The notes under the pieces were generated by a model, which saw only the letters and a program-made list of their open reading frames with translations, was not told the origin of the DNA and did not search any database. Source: Tetradesmus obliquus (lineage: Eukaryota; Chlorophyta; Chlorophyceae; Sphaeropleales; Scenedesmaceae). Taken from it: 64,000 nt of DNA. The stretch lies in assembly GCA_030272155.1 (NCBI GenBank), contig CP126193.1, forward strand, positions 806,001-870,000. The letters are read 5' to 3'. Of this stretch, positions 24,809 through 36,435 are shown piece by piece (the first letter of the stretch is position 1; every line of letters starts with the position of its first letter). Both the position numbers and the translations under genes were made by a program.

Positions 24809-25711
24809 AGCAGGTGTTGCGTCAGACCTGCGGCGCTGCAGCTGAGCACGTGCAGCTGTGTGCGCCATGCAGCTGATGCCACCGGCGTCTGCGCTGAAGT
24901 GTGACAGTGTGGCATGTGCAAGCGGCAGTAGGTGCTGCTGCATGGTTGATGCAACAGCTGTTGTGATTGCGCCTGCTGTGTACCAGCTTATGTATTTTTG
25001 CATTCTCCGCGTCAGCATCGCAGTGCTGCGCAGCATGCTGGTGTGGCACTCGGCTGCAGCCGGGACCGCTTGTTTGTACAATGCCACACACTTCCTGGTA
25101 CTGCGTGGCCGTAAAACAGTGTGGCAGCTGCACGCGATGCAACAGCTGGTGGAGTTCATGTGGCACCGTTGCTGCGTTGGTGTATATGCATGGCGCTGCT
25201 CGGGTTGGAGCCTCTGGCTTCCTGGCAAAGAGTGTACTTGCACTGAATGTGTTGTCAGCTGCATTTTGTTGCTATGACTCGGCTGGTAACGTGGTGATGG
25301 AAATGAATGTTTGTAAATGCCGCTTTGTCGTTGATCTTGCGTGCAGGCTGGCATACTGCACAGGCCAGCTCGTTGTGGATCGTGTGACACGTGGTCTGCA
25401 GATGAATTCATCATTCGAATGGGCGGGAACGAAGTTCTCAGCTGGGCTGCATCTATATCGGAGCCGCCACACGGCAGCAAGCGGCGCCTGTACCATGCGT
25501 TTTGTTCATCTCGCAGGCATAGACAGGTCGATGAGCACCGCTGATGACACGTCATGTGCCATCACGCGCGCTTGCTTGCGAGCTGTACAAAGAAGGGGAA
25601 CCCCGATGCCAACAGCAGGCGTATCGATTTTGAACGCACAGCTAAAAAGTCGATTTCGTCAGCAATATTCTAAACCGTGTTTTCGCGTGAGTAGGGCAGC
25701 ACAGCAGCAAT
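24809..25711. other. Intergenic region
   Basis: Between the TMEM209 stop and the next plus-strand start I see no supportable gene. Open frames on both strands are Cys-rich composition artefacts. Confidence 0.5.
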
Positions 25712-28215
25712 ATGGCGGACAACATGGCCGCAACCACAGCAGCAGCTCCTGCAACGAAGAGTGCCAGGACTGGGCACCAGCAGGACGAGCGTACAGCAGC
25801 TGATGTGAGGGTCCTGCTATGTGTTGTGTCTAGTAGCAGCAGCTGCAGCTGTGCAGCATCATGGCTGCTGAGCTAGACAATCAAGACATGGCCTCTACAT
25901 GCAATGCGGCGGGGATGCATCAACGACATGTGCATTCAATAAGGCAGTTGCCATGTGTGGTTGAATATCTGCCTTCCTAGCTACATGCACCCACTTCACC
26001 ATCAGTGATCTGACACCGCGCTGCTTGGCAGTGCAAGGATTCAATGCGCACTGCAGGATCAATCCGCAAACAACCAAGCAGCAACACGCATTGCTATGCA
26101 GCAACCAAGCAAAACCTACATGCATTGAACTTCACCCACAGATGCACATGCTAGTACAGGTTTGCTCACAGCGAGGTTGCGGAAATTGTGCAGCTGTTTT
26201 ACTGCTTGTGCTGTACAGCACACAAAAGTGAGCTGTACAAACACTGGCTGGAGTAGATCACTGTGCTGAGTAGTACAACCTCCCCCAACTCAAGGCCTGG
26301 CTCAATGCTGTTTCTGTGGCTGCTTGCATTACTCATCTGATTGCTGCCTGGTACTGTGGGCCCTGCAGGCTGTCCCTCCCTCCTCAAACTCATGGGTGGC
26401 GATGACGCCTGCTGACCCTGAGGTGCCCCGCTCAGTGCCCATGACAGCAGAAGATGAGCGCCACATGAAGGAGGTGGGCTGATGCTGATGTCAACGAGCA
26501 GGCTGCGCGGGAACGCAGCTGCTAGTAGATCTGCAAGGGCCTATACACATATGTTCTGCTGCATTCGTGGGGTGTGGATAATGGTGGAAACAGGCGTGCA
26601 GTGGTGAGATTCAATGGCACACTCCCTCTGCAATCCTCATATGCAGCGCATGCCTTTCTACAATCTTGAAGCAGCGTTGCCTTAAATACTACCTGGTGGG
26701 GTGTTACCTGGTGGAATTTTGTTTAGGATGGTACACGGGCCAACGCATTGCGCCTTTGGCCTCCAATGCCCTTCTCGCACCGCACAGCTTGTGTAATGTA
26801 TCACATCGGCAGCACCTGCTGCAACACCACTGCTTGCGGAGCACATCATCATCACTGCACTGCTGGTGTTCCCGCTGCTGCTTCTGCTGCTGGTGCATCC
26901 ACTCGCAGGACCTGCATTGCGACCCTGCCGAGCTGCTGCACAGGCAGCTGGACAACCAGGGCCGCATGGAGCAGCGCAAGGAGGCGCTGCAGCAGGCCGC
27001 ACCAGGCAACAACCTGGACGACGTGGCGGCAGCAGGTGCGGTTTGTGTGCGCCTCCACAGGCGCCGCCTGCAACCTCAGTGAGCCATTCAAAGGACCGGT
27101 CCGGGTTGTTTTTCCTCTGCCCAATGAGCCCGTCATTGGCTCCTAAACGGGCGAGTTTTCTCATACAACTTCCCAAATTGTGAGCTTGTGTTCCTTCGGC
27201 TCTACCATTCAGCCGCTGAGGTTCCTCTGTAGGCCTGTGCCTGCACAGCAGCATCAGCAGTTTATGTGATCTGCAGATCCAGCATCTGCATGGCATGTGG
27301 TGCCGACCGCATTGCTATGATGCCACGATGCATGTATACGCTGTCAGGTAGTGCTGCAGTGTGATTCTGGCTGCATCCCTTCTCGTTGTGGTGAGCATCT
27401 GCTGCCAAGGTTGGTGATGTTATGCTAGGTAGTACTGCTTCTGTCGCTGCTGTTATTGCATCGCAATAGCGACAGCGGCAGGAGCAGCACTATCTAACAC
27501 AAGCCAGCGTAGCACATGCTGCACAGCTGCTGGCAGCTGTGCCTAGCCTGACTCTCCACCCTGGTTATTCACTCAAAACCTTTGACAATATCCAAAGTCA
27601 ACCGTTGAGCCGCCAGCTGGAAGCGTTGTAAGTGGAGACCCTGGGGGATTTTTTTGTAATCCATCTTGCTGCTTGCAACATGCCTCCGCAGAAATGCCCC
27701 CTGCTACCGCCTCCTCGGTCGCTACCCTGCTTAAGAAACCTATCCCCGATCCCTTTTCATCCCATCAAATCAGAGTCAAAGTAACAAAGTCAATTAATGT
27801 CAAATTCAATGTTCAAATGCAATCAAAAGTTCAACTCAAAGTTGTACCTCCCTCTGACTGCTGCTGCTGTGCTGCAGATGCTGTGGGCATCAATGCTGGC
27901 GAGGCAGCCGCTGCTGCTCCCCGGCCCACCGCTGAGCAGATGGACAGCAACAGGGTCAGCGCTGAGGACAAGATGGCTGAGGGCCCCTTCCTGAGGAGGG
28001 AGACGGTGAGGGTTTTTTTGGCAGCTGCACCTGCACTTCCTACTCACCAGTGGTGATGGCTTGCCGATTGCCGTTTCCACCTTGTCTAGGTTGCTGTTCA
28101 ACACAACGATGATTCTGATGAGCATGCAGGCGCCCTGTTGCCAAGAGCAGAAGTGTGTGAGACCTCACACGCGGTACGCCAGTGGTACTGTTTGTGGGAT
28201 GCAACATGCAGCTGA
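25712..28215 (+). CDS. Small acidic/Ala-rich hypothetical protein
   Basis: Five exons give 192 residues: 25712-25804, 26369-26473, 26909-27035, 27878-28005 and 28090-28215. All boundaries are GT-AG and the phases agree. The start is MADNMAATTAAAPATKSART. Recognisable blocks are NSWVAMTPADPEVPRSVPMT, LLHRQLDNQGRMEQRKEALQ, PTAEQMDSNRVSAEDKMAEG and a tail VAVQHNDDSDEHAGALLP. It is hydrophilic and probably soluble, with no signal peptide or membrane segment. I do not recognise a family. The Ala/Glu/Gln-rich repeats faintly recall seed-maturation-type stress proteins, but no diagnostic motif supports that. The last exon is the least secure; its 84-nt upstream intron is short. Intron 3 contains a long inverted repeat. 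Confidence 0.6.
27394..27520. repeat. Intronic inverted repeat forming a ~60-bp hairpin
   Basis: The left arm ends CTGCTGTTATTGC at 27459 and the right arm starts GCAATAGCGACAGCG at 27463, with only three loop bases. Pairing continues with mismatches out to about 27394 and 27520. It lies in an intron of the 192-residue gene. Confidence 0.7.
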
Positions 28216-29292
28216 TGGCAATGCAAGCTTTCAAAGCCAAAGTTCAGGTGGAGATAGCGGCCTGCAGCCTTGCCCAGTATAAACACTCAGGCCTGAGGGA
28301 CTTGCAGCTGGCTGGTGGGGCCGCCTCACCGCGGCGCCTGCCCTCATTGCACTGGTCAGCAGCAACCAGCACACCAGTCTTACACGTGCTAACAAACGCG
28401 CCACCTGATACAGTGTGCGCGCTGCTGCCTGCTGTGCGCTGCCCGTGCAGGGCACGTAAACTGGTGGTGCTGCATGGAAAAGCCCCAGAAGACAACGCCT
28501 GTTGCAAAGTGGGAGTGTAGACTGGTTAACGGCGACATTGCCAATGTTGCACGCGGTTCATCTTCAATTGTTGCGCACATTTGTGTTGTGCGTGCTGCAC
28601 CAGCGGCAGCACTACGTGCAGGCCTTGCAGGTTGAGTGATGAGAGTTGGTTGTTTGATTGCAGCACTGCCAGCAGCCCATGCCAACACAGGCTGAGCAGG
28701 CTCAATGCCATCAGCTGTTGCACGGTGTTGTTACTGCTGTGCTGAGGTGCAGGCTGCGTGGCCCAATGGCATTCTGCGTTGCCCAGGATTGCAGTTGCTG
28801 TGACAGATGTGCCTGTCTGTAGGTAACTTTGCTATGAATATGACTTATAAAGATCACTGAGAAAGCATGCTCGGCTGCCAGAAGCCTGTACTTCACAATG
28901 CGCGAATGAAACACCTCAGCGGGGTTTTGCCAGGCGTCCGTAACAGCAGTCTACTTCCCAGCATTAGTTGAAGCAGTGCCCGACGCAGGCGTCAGCATTG
29001 GTGAATGACAGTTATGCCTTCTGCTGGCTCTTACCAGTGAAGGCAGATGTGGTGCATGCACTACCATCACCAACCCCATCATAGCAATGCAGACAACACT
29101 ACACGTTCGCAGTGCAATGCAAGGCATGGGACACCAGGAATGCAGTACTCTGATCAATTCAAACAAGGACGCTGACTGACATGCAATGACTAACGACACA
29201 GCTACGACAAGAGGCGCGCCGAATCAGCCTGCACTTGGCATGTCAGCAGTGCGCGCTGCTGCCAGCCGTCTTGGCTCACTGTGCATGGTACG
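28216..29292. other. Intergenic region between converging genes
   Basis: About 1.1 kb separates two facing stop codons and should hold both 3' UTRs. No further coding signal was found. Confidence 0.5.
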
Positions 29293-32200
29293 TCAGAACT
29301 CGTCGCTATCATTGAAGCTGCTATTGAGGTAATCCCTGTTCGCAACAGCAGCCGCAGCAATCACACCGGTGCCACCACGCTGCTGCTGCTGCTGAAGGTT
29401 TGGTCGTGCTTCACTGGCAGCTGCTGAGTATTTTGAAATCGCTTGTGCAGCAGCGCCGCCCGCAGCTGCCCTGGGTGACACCTGCGGCACATTGCTGGCG
29501 GCACTAGCAGCATACCTTGCCGCTATCTGATCTGGTACTCTGCCAGGGCCAGGGCTAGTGCTGCTCCCTCCAGTCGCATTGCTGCCGCCAGCTTCTGCAG
29601 CAGCGGTAGCGGCAGCAGCAGCTGCACCCATCGGCGCAGGCGATGCAGAGCCTCGCGGCGACAGCCCCAGCTGCTGCTTAACATGCAGCGCCGCACTCAT
29701 GGGGGAGAAGCCTCCTGAGCTCAGCGCTGTGCTGATTGCTGCCTGGCTCACCTCTGGACTGGATCTGCCAGAGCCAGAGGCGTTGACTGCACCAGCTCTG
29801 TATGCCGCAGCTGTGTTTGAAGCTGTCCTGCTAGCCATGCCTGCTGGGCCGGATGACAGCGGCCCTGCTGATGCTGGGCTGTGTGTGCTTGTGGCTTGCA
29901 GCAGTGCTGCTGCTATGTCTGGCCTGCTGCTGCTGCTGCCAGGCGTCATGGCTACGCTTTGGTATGGATTGCGCTGCGGGCTGTTGGCTTCATCTACGCT
30001 GGTTGGTGCTGCAAATGCACCGTAGCGGCTGCTGGCTGCTGGTGATGCAGCATTAGTGAAGCTGCTTTGCAGCATGCCCCTGTAAGCAGATGTCGGACGG
30101 CGGGGCGGCAGCAGGCAGGATGCTGAGGGACTGTGCTGTATGCTGGCACATGACCAATGTGTTGTCGGCTGCTAACCTTCATGTCTGTTGATCAGCACAC
30201 ATGCTTGGCGTGGTCCTGATGCATATGCAAAAGCACCGCCCTGCAGCACATGGTTTTCAGCTAGCTCTGCCGCAGCATACATCCTCACCTGTTGCCTGGA
30301 GCTCCTGGCGTGCTGCGTGGCCCAGCACCTGCTGCCACTCTGACTGATGGTGGTCCCACTGGCAGCATTGATGCTGGCGGCTGCACCTCTGACATCAGCA
30401 GGGGTGCCACAGGCCCTGGCAGGTGCTGCTTGCCGTCTGCACCTTGCGCCTGCTGCTGCAGCACTCCCTGTGCGTAACGGGCATGCACCAATGCGAGCAT
30501 ACCATATCATCAGTTGCGCCGTGGCTGCTAGGCCGCCCAAAGTTTGCTCAATAAGCCCAGAGGAGCTCACCACAAGAACATTGCGGTTCTGCACACGTTG
30601 CTGCGTGTCTGGCAACACAGTAACTACACTGCATGACGCATGCAGCAGCATCTGCGCTAGTGCCGCTGGCCGCCTGCACCAGCCAGCGCTACAGCAGTGC
30701 ACTGCAGTGCAGTGCGCCCACCTGCAGGCCGTTGTAGCAGTTGAAAATGAGCCCCACGCGTGCCATGTCCACCAGCAGCCGCTGCTCCTCGGGCAGGCTG
30801 GCCTCCAGCGCCTGGCGCCGCTCACTGCAGCAGTAAGGTAAGATCAAGTACACAACCACATCCTCTGAGGGTATGCCATAAAGCGACATGCATTTCCAGT
30901 CAAAGGAGGCTGTGGATGTGAGAGTCCAGGCTGTGCATGAAGCCTTACTCATACAGCCAAAAGCTATTGTACGCAAGCGTGGTAAACTCAGCGAGCTTAC
31001 CTCAGCATCTGCATGGCTGCTACGACCTCTTGGTTGCTGAGGCCTGTCCTGCCCGGGTGGATGCCAAACGATGCCACCTGCTGATCCAACTGCCTGTTGA
31101 TGGACGCCAGCAGCCGCCCTTGATTAGCAGCAAGCTCCTGCAAGTGACATCAAGGTTGCCGGGTTCAAAGCATTGCACTATATCGCAGCCAGCATTTTGG
31201 GGCATCTACGTGCCAGACATGCTGAGCATGCAGTCCAACTGCAGAGCTACTTTGCAGCAACGATAGCCAGGCCCACCAAGCACACACGCATGGTGCCGCA
31301 CACCCTGCATGCTGCCGCCCCTTGCAAGTCTGCACACCTGCGGGTGGTGCTGTGCTGCCATCAGCAGGCCTGGCCTTCCAGGCATCTTCAGCGGCAGCAG
31401 CTCCCCAAACTGTGCATCCTCCTCAGGCTCCAGCTTGAAGGGCGTCTCCCAATCAATCAAAGCCTCAGCATAATCAGCGGCAACCTGCTCTGCAGGCTTC
31501 TCTGCCATTGCAGCCACCAGCGCCTTCAGCTGCTGCGCTGCCTCCCTTGAGATAGCCCCATCGTGCCTCACACTAGCATTTTGCTGCTGTGGACGTTGAG
31601 CAGTCGCTGCGCTCTCCTCTGGCCTGAATGCAGGGATGAGTGCGTTGTCACCAGCAGCTGCACTGCCCGTGGCATCAGCCAGCTCATCCTGCTGCGCCTT
31701 GCCTTTGCTGCTGAAGCGATGCAGCAAGCCCTTCACCAACCCAGCAGGGCCGCTGCCACTGCCATCACCACCAGCTGTGGCGGCTGCAGGCCTGACGGAA
31801 ATGGGCACAGGCGCATCCCCCTGCTCCACTGCTGCTGCTGCTGCCGCCGCCGCAGCTGCTGTTTCTAGTCCCTGCTGGCCTCGCACATCCTCATCCACAC
31901 CATCATCCTCATCCTCACCGCCAGGGCTGGCTGGCCCAGAGCCCCTGGCAGCCGCCAGGTCAGCAGCCGTCAGCTCTTCCCTGGGCCCACTGCTGTTCAC
32001 TGACGCACCAGCCCAGCGTGCTGCTGCTGCTGCCAGGTGGTGCTGCTGCCCCAGGGGCGAAGGGCTGCCTGACCTGCCGCCCGACTCAAGTGATGCAGCC
32101 AGGCCCATGTTGCGCGCCTTGGCAGCCTGCCTCTCCAGCTGCGCATTGAGGCGCTCCAGGTCACGCAGCTCCTGCTGCAGCGAGGTCACCTGCAGATGGC

Positions 32201-35200
32201 AGACCAGGCACCGTTTTGTTGGTGCTCAGTACGGCGGCCATTTTTCAGCTGCAGGGCAGGTGATGCGTACTGGCAGGTAGCTGTGATCCCTGCAAAGGCC
32301 ATCCAGCTGCGTTTCAGCAGACCAAGGCTCCCTGTGCAGCTGTGCAGCGGCAATGTGGGGCCTAGCCTGAGGTGCAGACAAATGCAGCTCCTGGAGTGGA
32401 AGCTTGTTGCACTATGAGGCACCGGCGTTGCGAACCACATGATAGCATCATGAACATATATTGTCAACTTGCCTTTGCTTGCAACAGCCGGTTGTCATCT
32501 TGCAGACGCTGGATCTCTGCAAGCTTCCATTCGGCAGATGCATTGACCTCAACCTGCTGCTGCTGTATGCTGCTGCTTCGCTGCGCTGTTGCAACACCAC
32601 CCGCAGCTGCTGGTGTGCTGCAGCCTGACAGCAGCTCCTCAGCTGCAGCAACCACCGAATCTTCTCCCAATACAGATGCCTTCTTGTTCACTGTTGTTTC
32701 TGGCAGCATGTCTGGCTGGACGCCAGCAGATGACAGCTGTGCCCGCAGCACCTCCACCTGCTTCACCAGTTGCAGGTTCTCCACCTGCAGCTGCTGTGCC
32801 TGCGCCTCTGCCTTTTCTGCCTTGGACTCTGCTGCTGCAAGGCGTGTGCGCTGCTTGGCCACAAAGGAGGGTGTGGCAGCCTCCGGCGAGTTCAGCTGCT
32901 TCTGCAGCGCGTCCAGCTGCTGCTTCAGCGTCTCATTTGCCTGCTTGAACACTGCCATGGAGGTTTCTGACTGGCGCAGCTCGCCTGAGCCAGCAGCAGT
33001 AGAGGAGTACTCATTTAGATGACAGACGTTTGTGAAAAGCCCTAAGCAGCTGTCAGCAGCACGCATGACAAATGATAGCAACTGCACCTTGGCTATGGTG
33101 GTTTAACAAGTCATCACAGCAGACATGCCAGCCACCTGCAGGTGCCTTGGCACCCCTGCCTTGTTAGTCATGTTATTCTTTCTTTGCAGAATCAGCAGAA
33201 CTGATACAACCCAGGCCGAATGAAAATCCCCCTATGAGCCTCTCGTTGGCTCCTGACTGGGGTTCCCACTCCTCGTTGAGTGGAGCATGTAATGTAATGT
33301 AATGTAATGAAAATCCAACAGTACAAGGCATTGCTGGCTGCAGCGCATGCTCACTCTGTAGCTGCAGCAGCTCCCGTATCTTGCCATCCAGCTGTGCCTG
33401 CAGCCCAGCCGTCACTTCATTGGTGGCTGTGAAGTCAACGCTGGACTTCTGCATCAGCTGCTGTCTGCAGCACACAAGCACACACATGCCAGGTATTGGC
33501 TATAACACAAGGCCCAAGCAGTGAAGAAAAGTCCCAAGGCCGTATGCCTGTGTGTGACATCACAGCTGGCAGAACCTCAGCGCTGTCCAGACAGTACAGC
33601 AACTTGCATCATCATGCTGCTGCTTGGCGCACTACCACCACTGCTCACGAACACTTTGTGGCGCACAACCCATGTATGTTGGCCACACAAACAGCTGTCG
33701 GTGAGCCCCACCTTAGCTCTGCGTTCTCTGTCTGCAGCTGCTGCATTTGCCCCTCCAGCTTGCCAACCTCCATCAGCAGCAGCTGCTGCTCCTCTTGGTG
33801 CTGCTGCTGCAGCTGAGCGTTGGCTGCTGCAGCTGCTGCTGCTGAGTGCCTGGTCGGGCTGCTTGTGCCTGGCCTGCTGCCCAGCATACTGCCACGCCCA
33901 GGGCTGAAGTGCCGCTGCGAGGATTTGATGCCGTCTGCATGGAAGCAGCAGCAACAACCATGCCTGTGACAGCCAGACAGTTTTCAGAAAGATTAACACG
34001 CGTCCTAGTCCATTTGTCATACTATGACATTAGTAATTTACATAACATAACTTAGGTATTGCAACTAGCGCTGAGCGGCCTGCGCACCTGTCCTGGCCGC
34101 CAGCGTGTCATGCAGGTGGCGCACTTGGTAGCAGAGCTCCTCGCGCTCATTGCGCAGCCGCTCCGCCTCACTGCCTGCCACTGCCAGCCGCTCCGTCAGC
34201 TCCGTCATCTGGCTTTGCAGCAGCAGCTCCTGCAAGGACACAAAGCACAGGCAAGACAGTGCAGCACTGCTGAGCAGTAGTTGCAGTTCGCCAGCACAAC
34301 GTTTTGGAGGGTTGAAGCCTCTTTGTACGTTGAGTGACACTGTTCATGCAACAAACATGCAGCAACCATGGCACCCAGACATGCAGCACTGGTGAAGGCT
34401 GTGCCACGACTCGTGACGTGCCCTGGTACAATAGCTTCAGCACTTAATTCTGTTGCTCACCCCTGCAGTCATGTACATCAAGCCGCTCCCTTGCTGCTGC
34501 ACAGTCAGCACATGCTGAGAGTTTGGCAGCACTACTGGCACTGCCTGCTGCTGCTGCTGCTGCTGAGCTGATCCCTGCACTGTCATGTTGACTGCTGAGC
34601 TAGCAGCTGCTGCGGCAGCAGCTGCCGGTGCTGCTGCAGCGGTTGCCGCACCACTGCTGACTGCAGTGGCAACCAGCTCAAGGGTTTTTACTGTCTTCCG
34701 TGCGCGCCTCAGCTCTTGCTTGCATTGCTTGAGCTGACCCTGCAGCTCCCTGCAGCGGCTGTTCAGCGCATGCATGTGCTGCAGTGATCTGGACCTGCGC
34801 AGGATCAAAACAGATGCCGCAGCCACCCGGTGCGACCCTTGGTACTCCAAAATGCTGCAGCTGCTGCTGTATACATTGTTGTGTTGCTGCTTGCAGATGT
34901 TGGCGGGAGCTGGTTCGCCTGCAGCAACCGTGTCCTGCAGCCTGCCAGCTGGTGCAACGTCTGTGCATGTTTGGACTGTGCCTGGAGTGTTATGCTGATT
35001 GCCGCAGTGTATGCTTGTACGATAAGAGCATTGCTGTGCTGCTGGCCAGTCTTTTTGTATTCCTAGCAGGAGCACACAAGGAAGCACCTAGGACTCGCCC
35101 AAAACAGCAACACCTTGCAGATGCCGTTCTGCTGCTGCAGCTGGTACTTCTAGTTGGCTCACCTGCTGACCTCCAGCACACTGTTGGTGTGCTTGAGGCT

Positions 35201-35776
35201 GTCCTGCACGTACAGCAGGTACTCCAGCAGCAGCTGTGCCAGCCTGAACACTTTCACAAAGCTTGCTTCAGACAGGTGGCGGCTGTCCTCTGCCTCAATG
35301 TCGCCCCAAGCGAGGCAGCCCACCAAGCGCTCCAATGTGTCAAGGTCAGTGTCACGAATCTGGCGGTGACATTTACAGGTTGGCACGTTTAAGCAGGGAG
35401 CTGAGAATGTTTGATACCATCTGCTTCTTGTATGTGTTGCTTTGCTGACTACTTAGTGTTCATATCCGTACCTGCGGCATGTATGGTTGCATCACTGAAC
35501 TATGCTGCTACGTAGTATCTCATTGAGTTGTTTCTTTGGTGCTGCTTAACAGCCCTGCATGACGTTGCTTGCCGTGAGCAAGTTGAATTGTGTCCTGCTC
35601 ACCAGCTTGTTGATATCAACGCCATGCAACAGCCTCCAGTCGATGCGTGAGCGTCTGCTGTCAAACTTGAAGGGTTGGTACGTGACAGGCAAACCATCTG
35701 CATCAGCTAATGTCTGGAGCTGGTCCCGCCTGCCTGCGGTCCTGGCATCAAAGCCAGGCCCCGCTGTTGTCTCCAT
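29293..35776 (-). CDS. DZIP1-like ciliary/basal-body coiled-coil protein
   Basis: Twelve minus-strand exons give 1249 residues: 35603-35776, 35163-35359, 34461-34794, 34088-34229, 33712-33934, 33355-33464, 32473-32984, 31338-32189, 31001-31137, 30722-30824, 30289-30467 and 29293-30079. Residues ~35-125 match the N-terminal domain of DAZ-interacting protein 1: FKFDSRRSRIDWRLLHGVDI and VKVFRLAQLLLEYLLYVQDS. DZIP1/DZIP1L act at the centriole and ciliary transition zone in animals. Most of the rest is coiled coil (RCRELQGQLKQCKQELRRAR, ELTERLAVAGSEAERLRNER, FKQANETLKQQLDALQKQL, LQQELRDLERLNAQLERQ) with polyQ, and the Ser/Ala-rich tail ends NSSFNDSDEF. The C2H2 finger that follows the N-terminal domain in animal DZIP1 was not found. 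One intron (32190-32472) starts with GC: AAG|GCAAGT is the only donor giving the right phase. Confidence 0.82.
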
Positions 35777-36318
35777 CAGCCTAGCTGTTGCTGTGAGTGA
35801 CGAGCTTGAGGTTGCTGTGCTATCTCATGGTGCTGCTGCTGATTGGCGCTCCTTGCAATGCAGACGGATGCAGAATCGGCTGTGACATACAAATAATCAA
35901 CTCTTAATCAAAGTTTTTGCGTAGGTGTGAGCATGTTTAGGCATGTGCGAACAAGCTCAAGATGTTGACTGGGGCTTGTACAGTAATCACGCAGCATCAA
36001 TGAAGCAGGCGTGTAGCAGGACAGACTTTTGAAAAGCAAACCGTTTAAAGGTTGCGTAATAATCTGGGAGTGGTCCAGGGGGTGTGAGGCAACACTGCCA
36101 TCAATGACGGGGAGTGGTGGTCAGCCTGAGGGTTGTTCTGGCGTGTGGCTGACACACTCGGCTTCAGCTGTTCGAGGCGAAACAAACTACAGTTTTGTCA
36201 CTAGCTTTGTTAATGATGTTCACCGCAAGCAGGGTTGCACCGCATCCGGTGCTGTCTCGACACCCAAAGATGGTATCCAGCAGCCATCAGCAAGGGGACG
36301 CAGGATTCCATTGAAGTG
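35777..36318. promoter_or_regulatory. Shared upstream region of the DZIP1-like and transporter genes
   Basis: 542 bp lie between two divergent start codons. The region should carry both promoters. No clear motif is marked. Confidence 0.5.
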
Positions 36319-36390
36319 ATGATAGACTACTCGAGCATCTTTCAGACAGGTCTGCCGCTACTGCGAAGCATACTTGGCAGCAGCTTTGTG

Positions 36391-36435
<45 letters not shown>

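Noticed and set aside
36391-36434. polyCys frame from a CTG run at the transporter start
   Set aside because: Extending exon 1 through the repeat gives a Cys homopolymer and then a stop. The in-phase donor at 36350 restores the family N-terminus.
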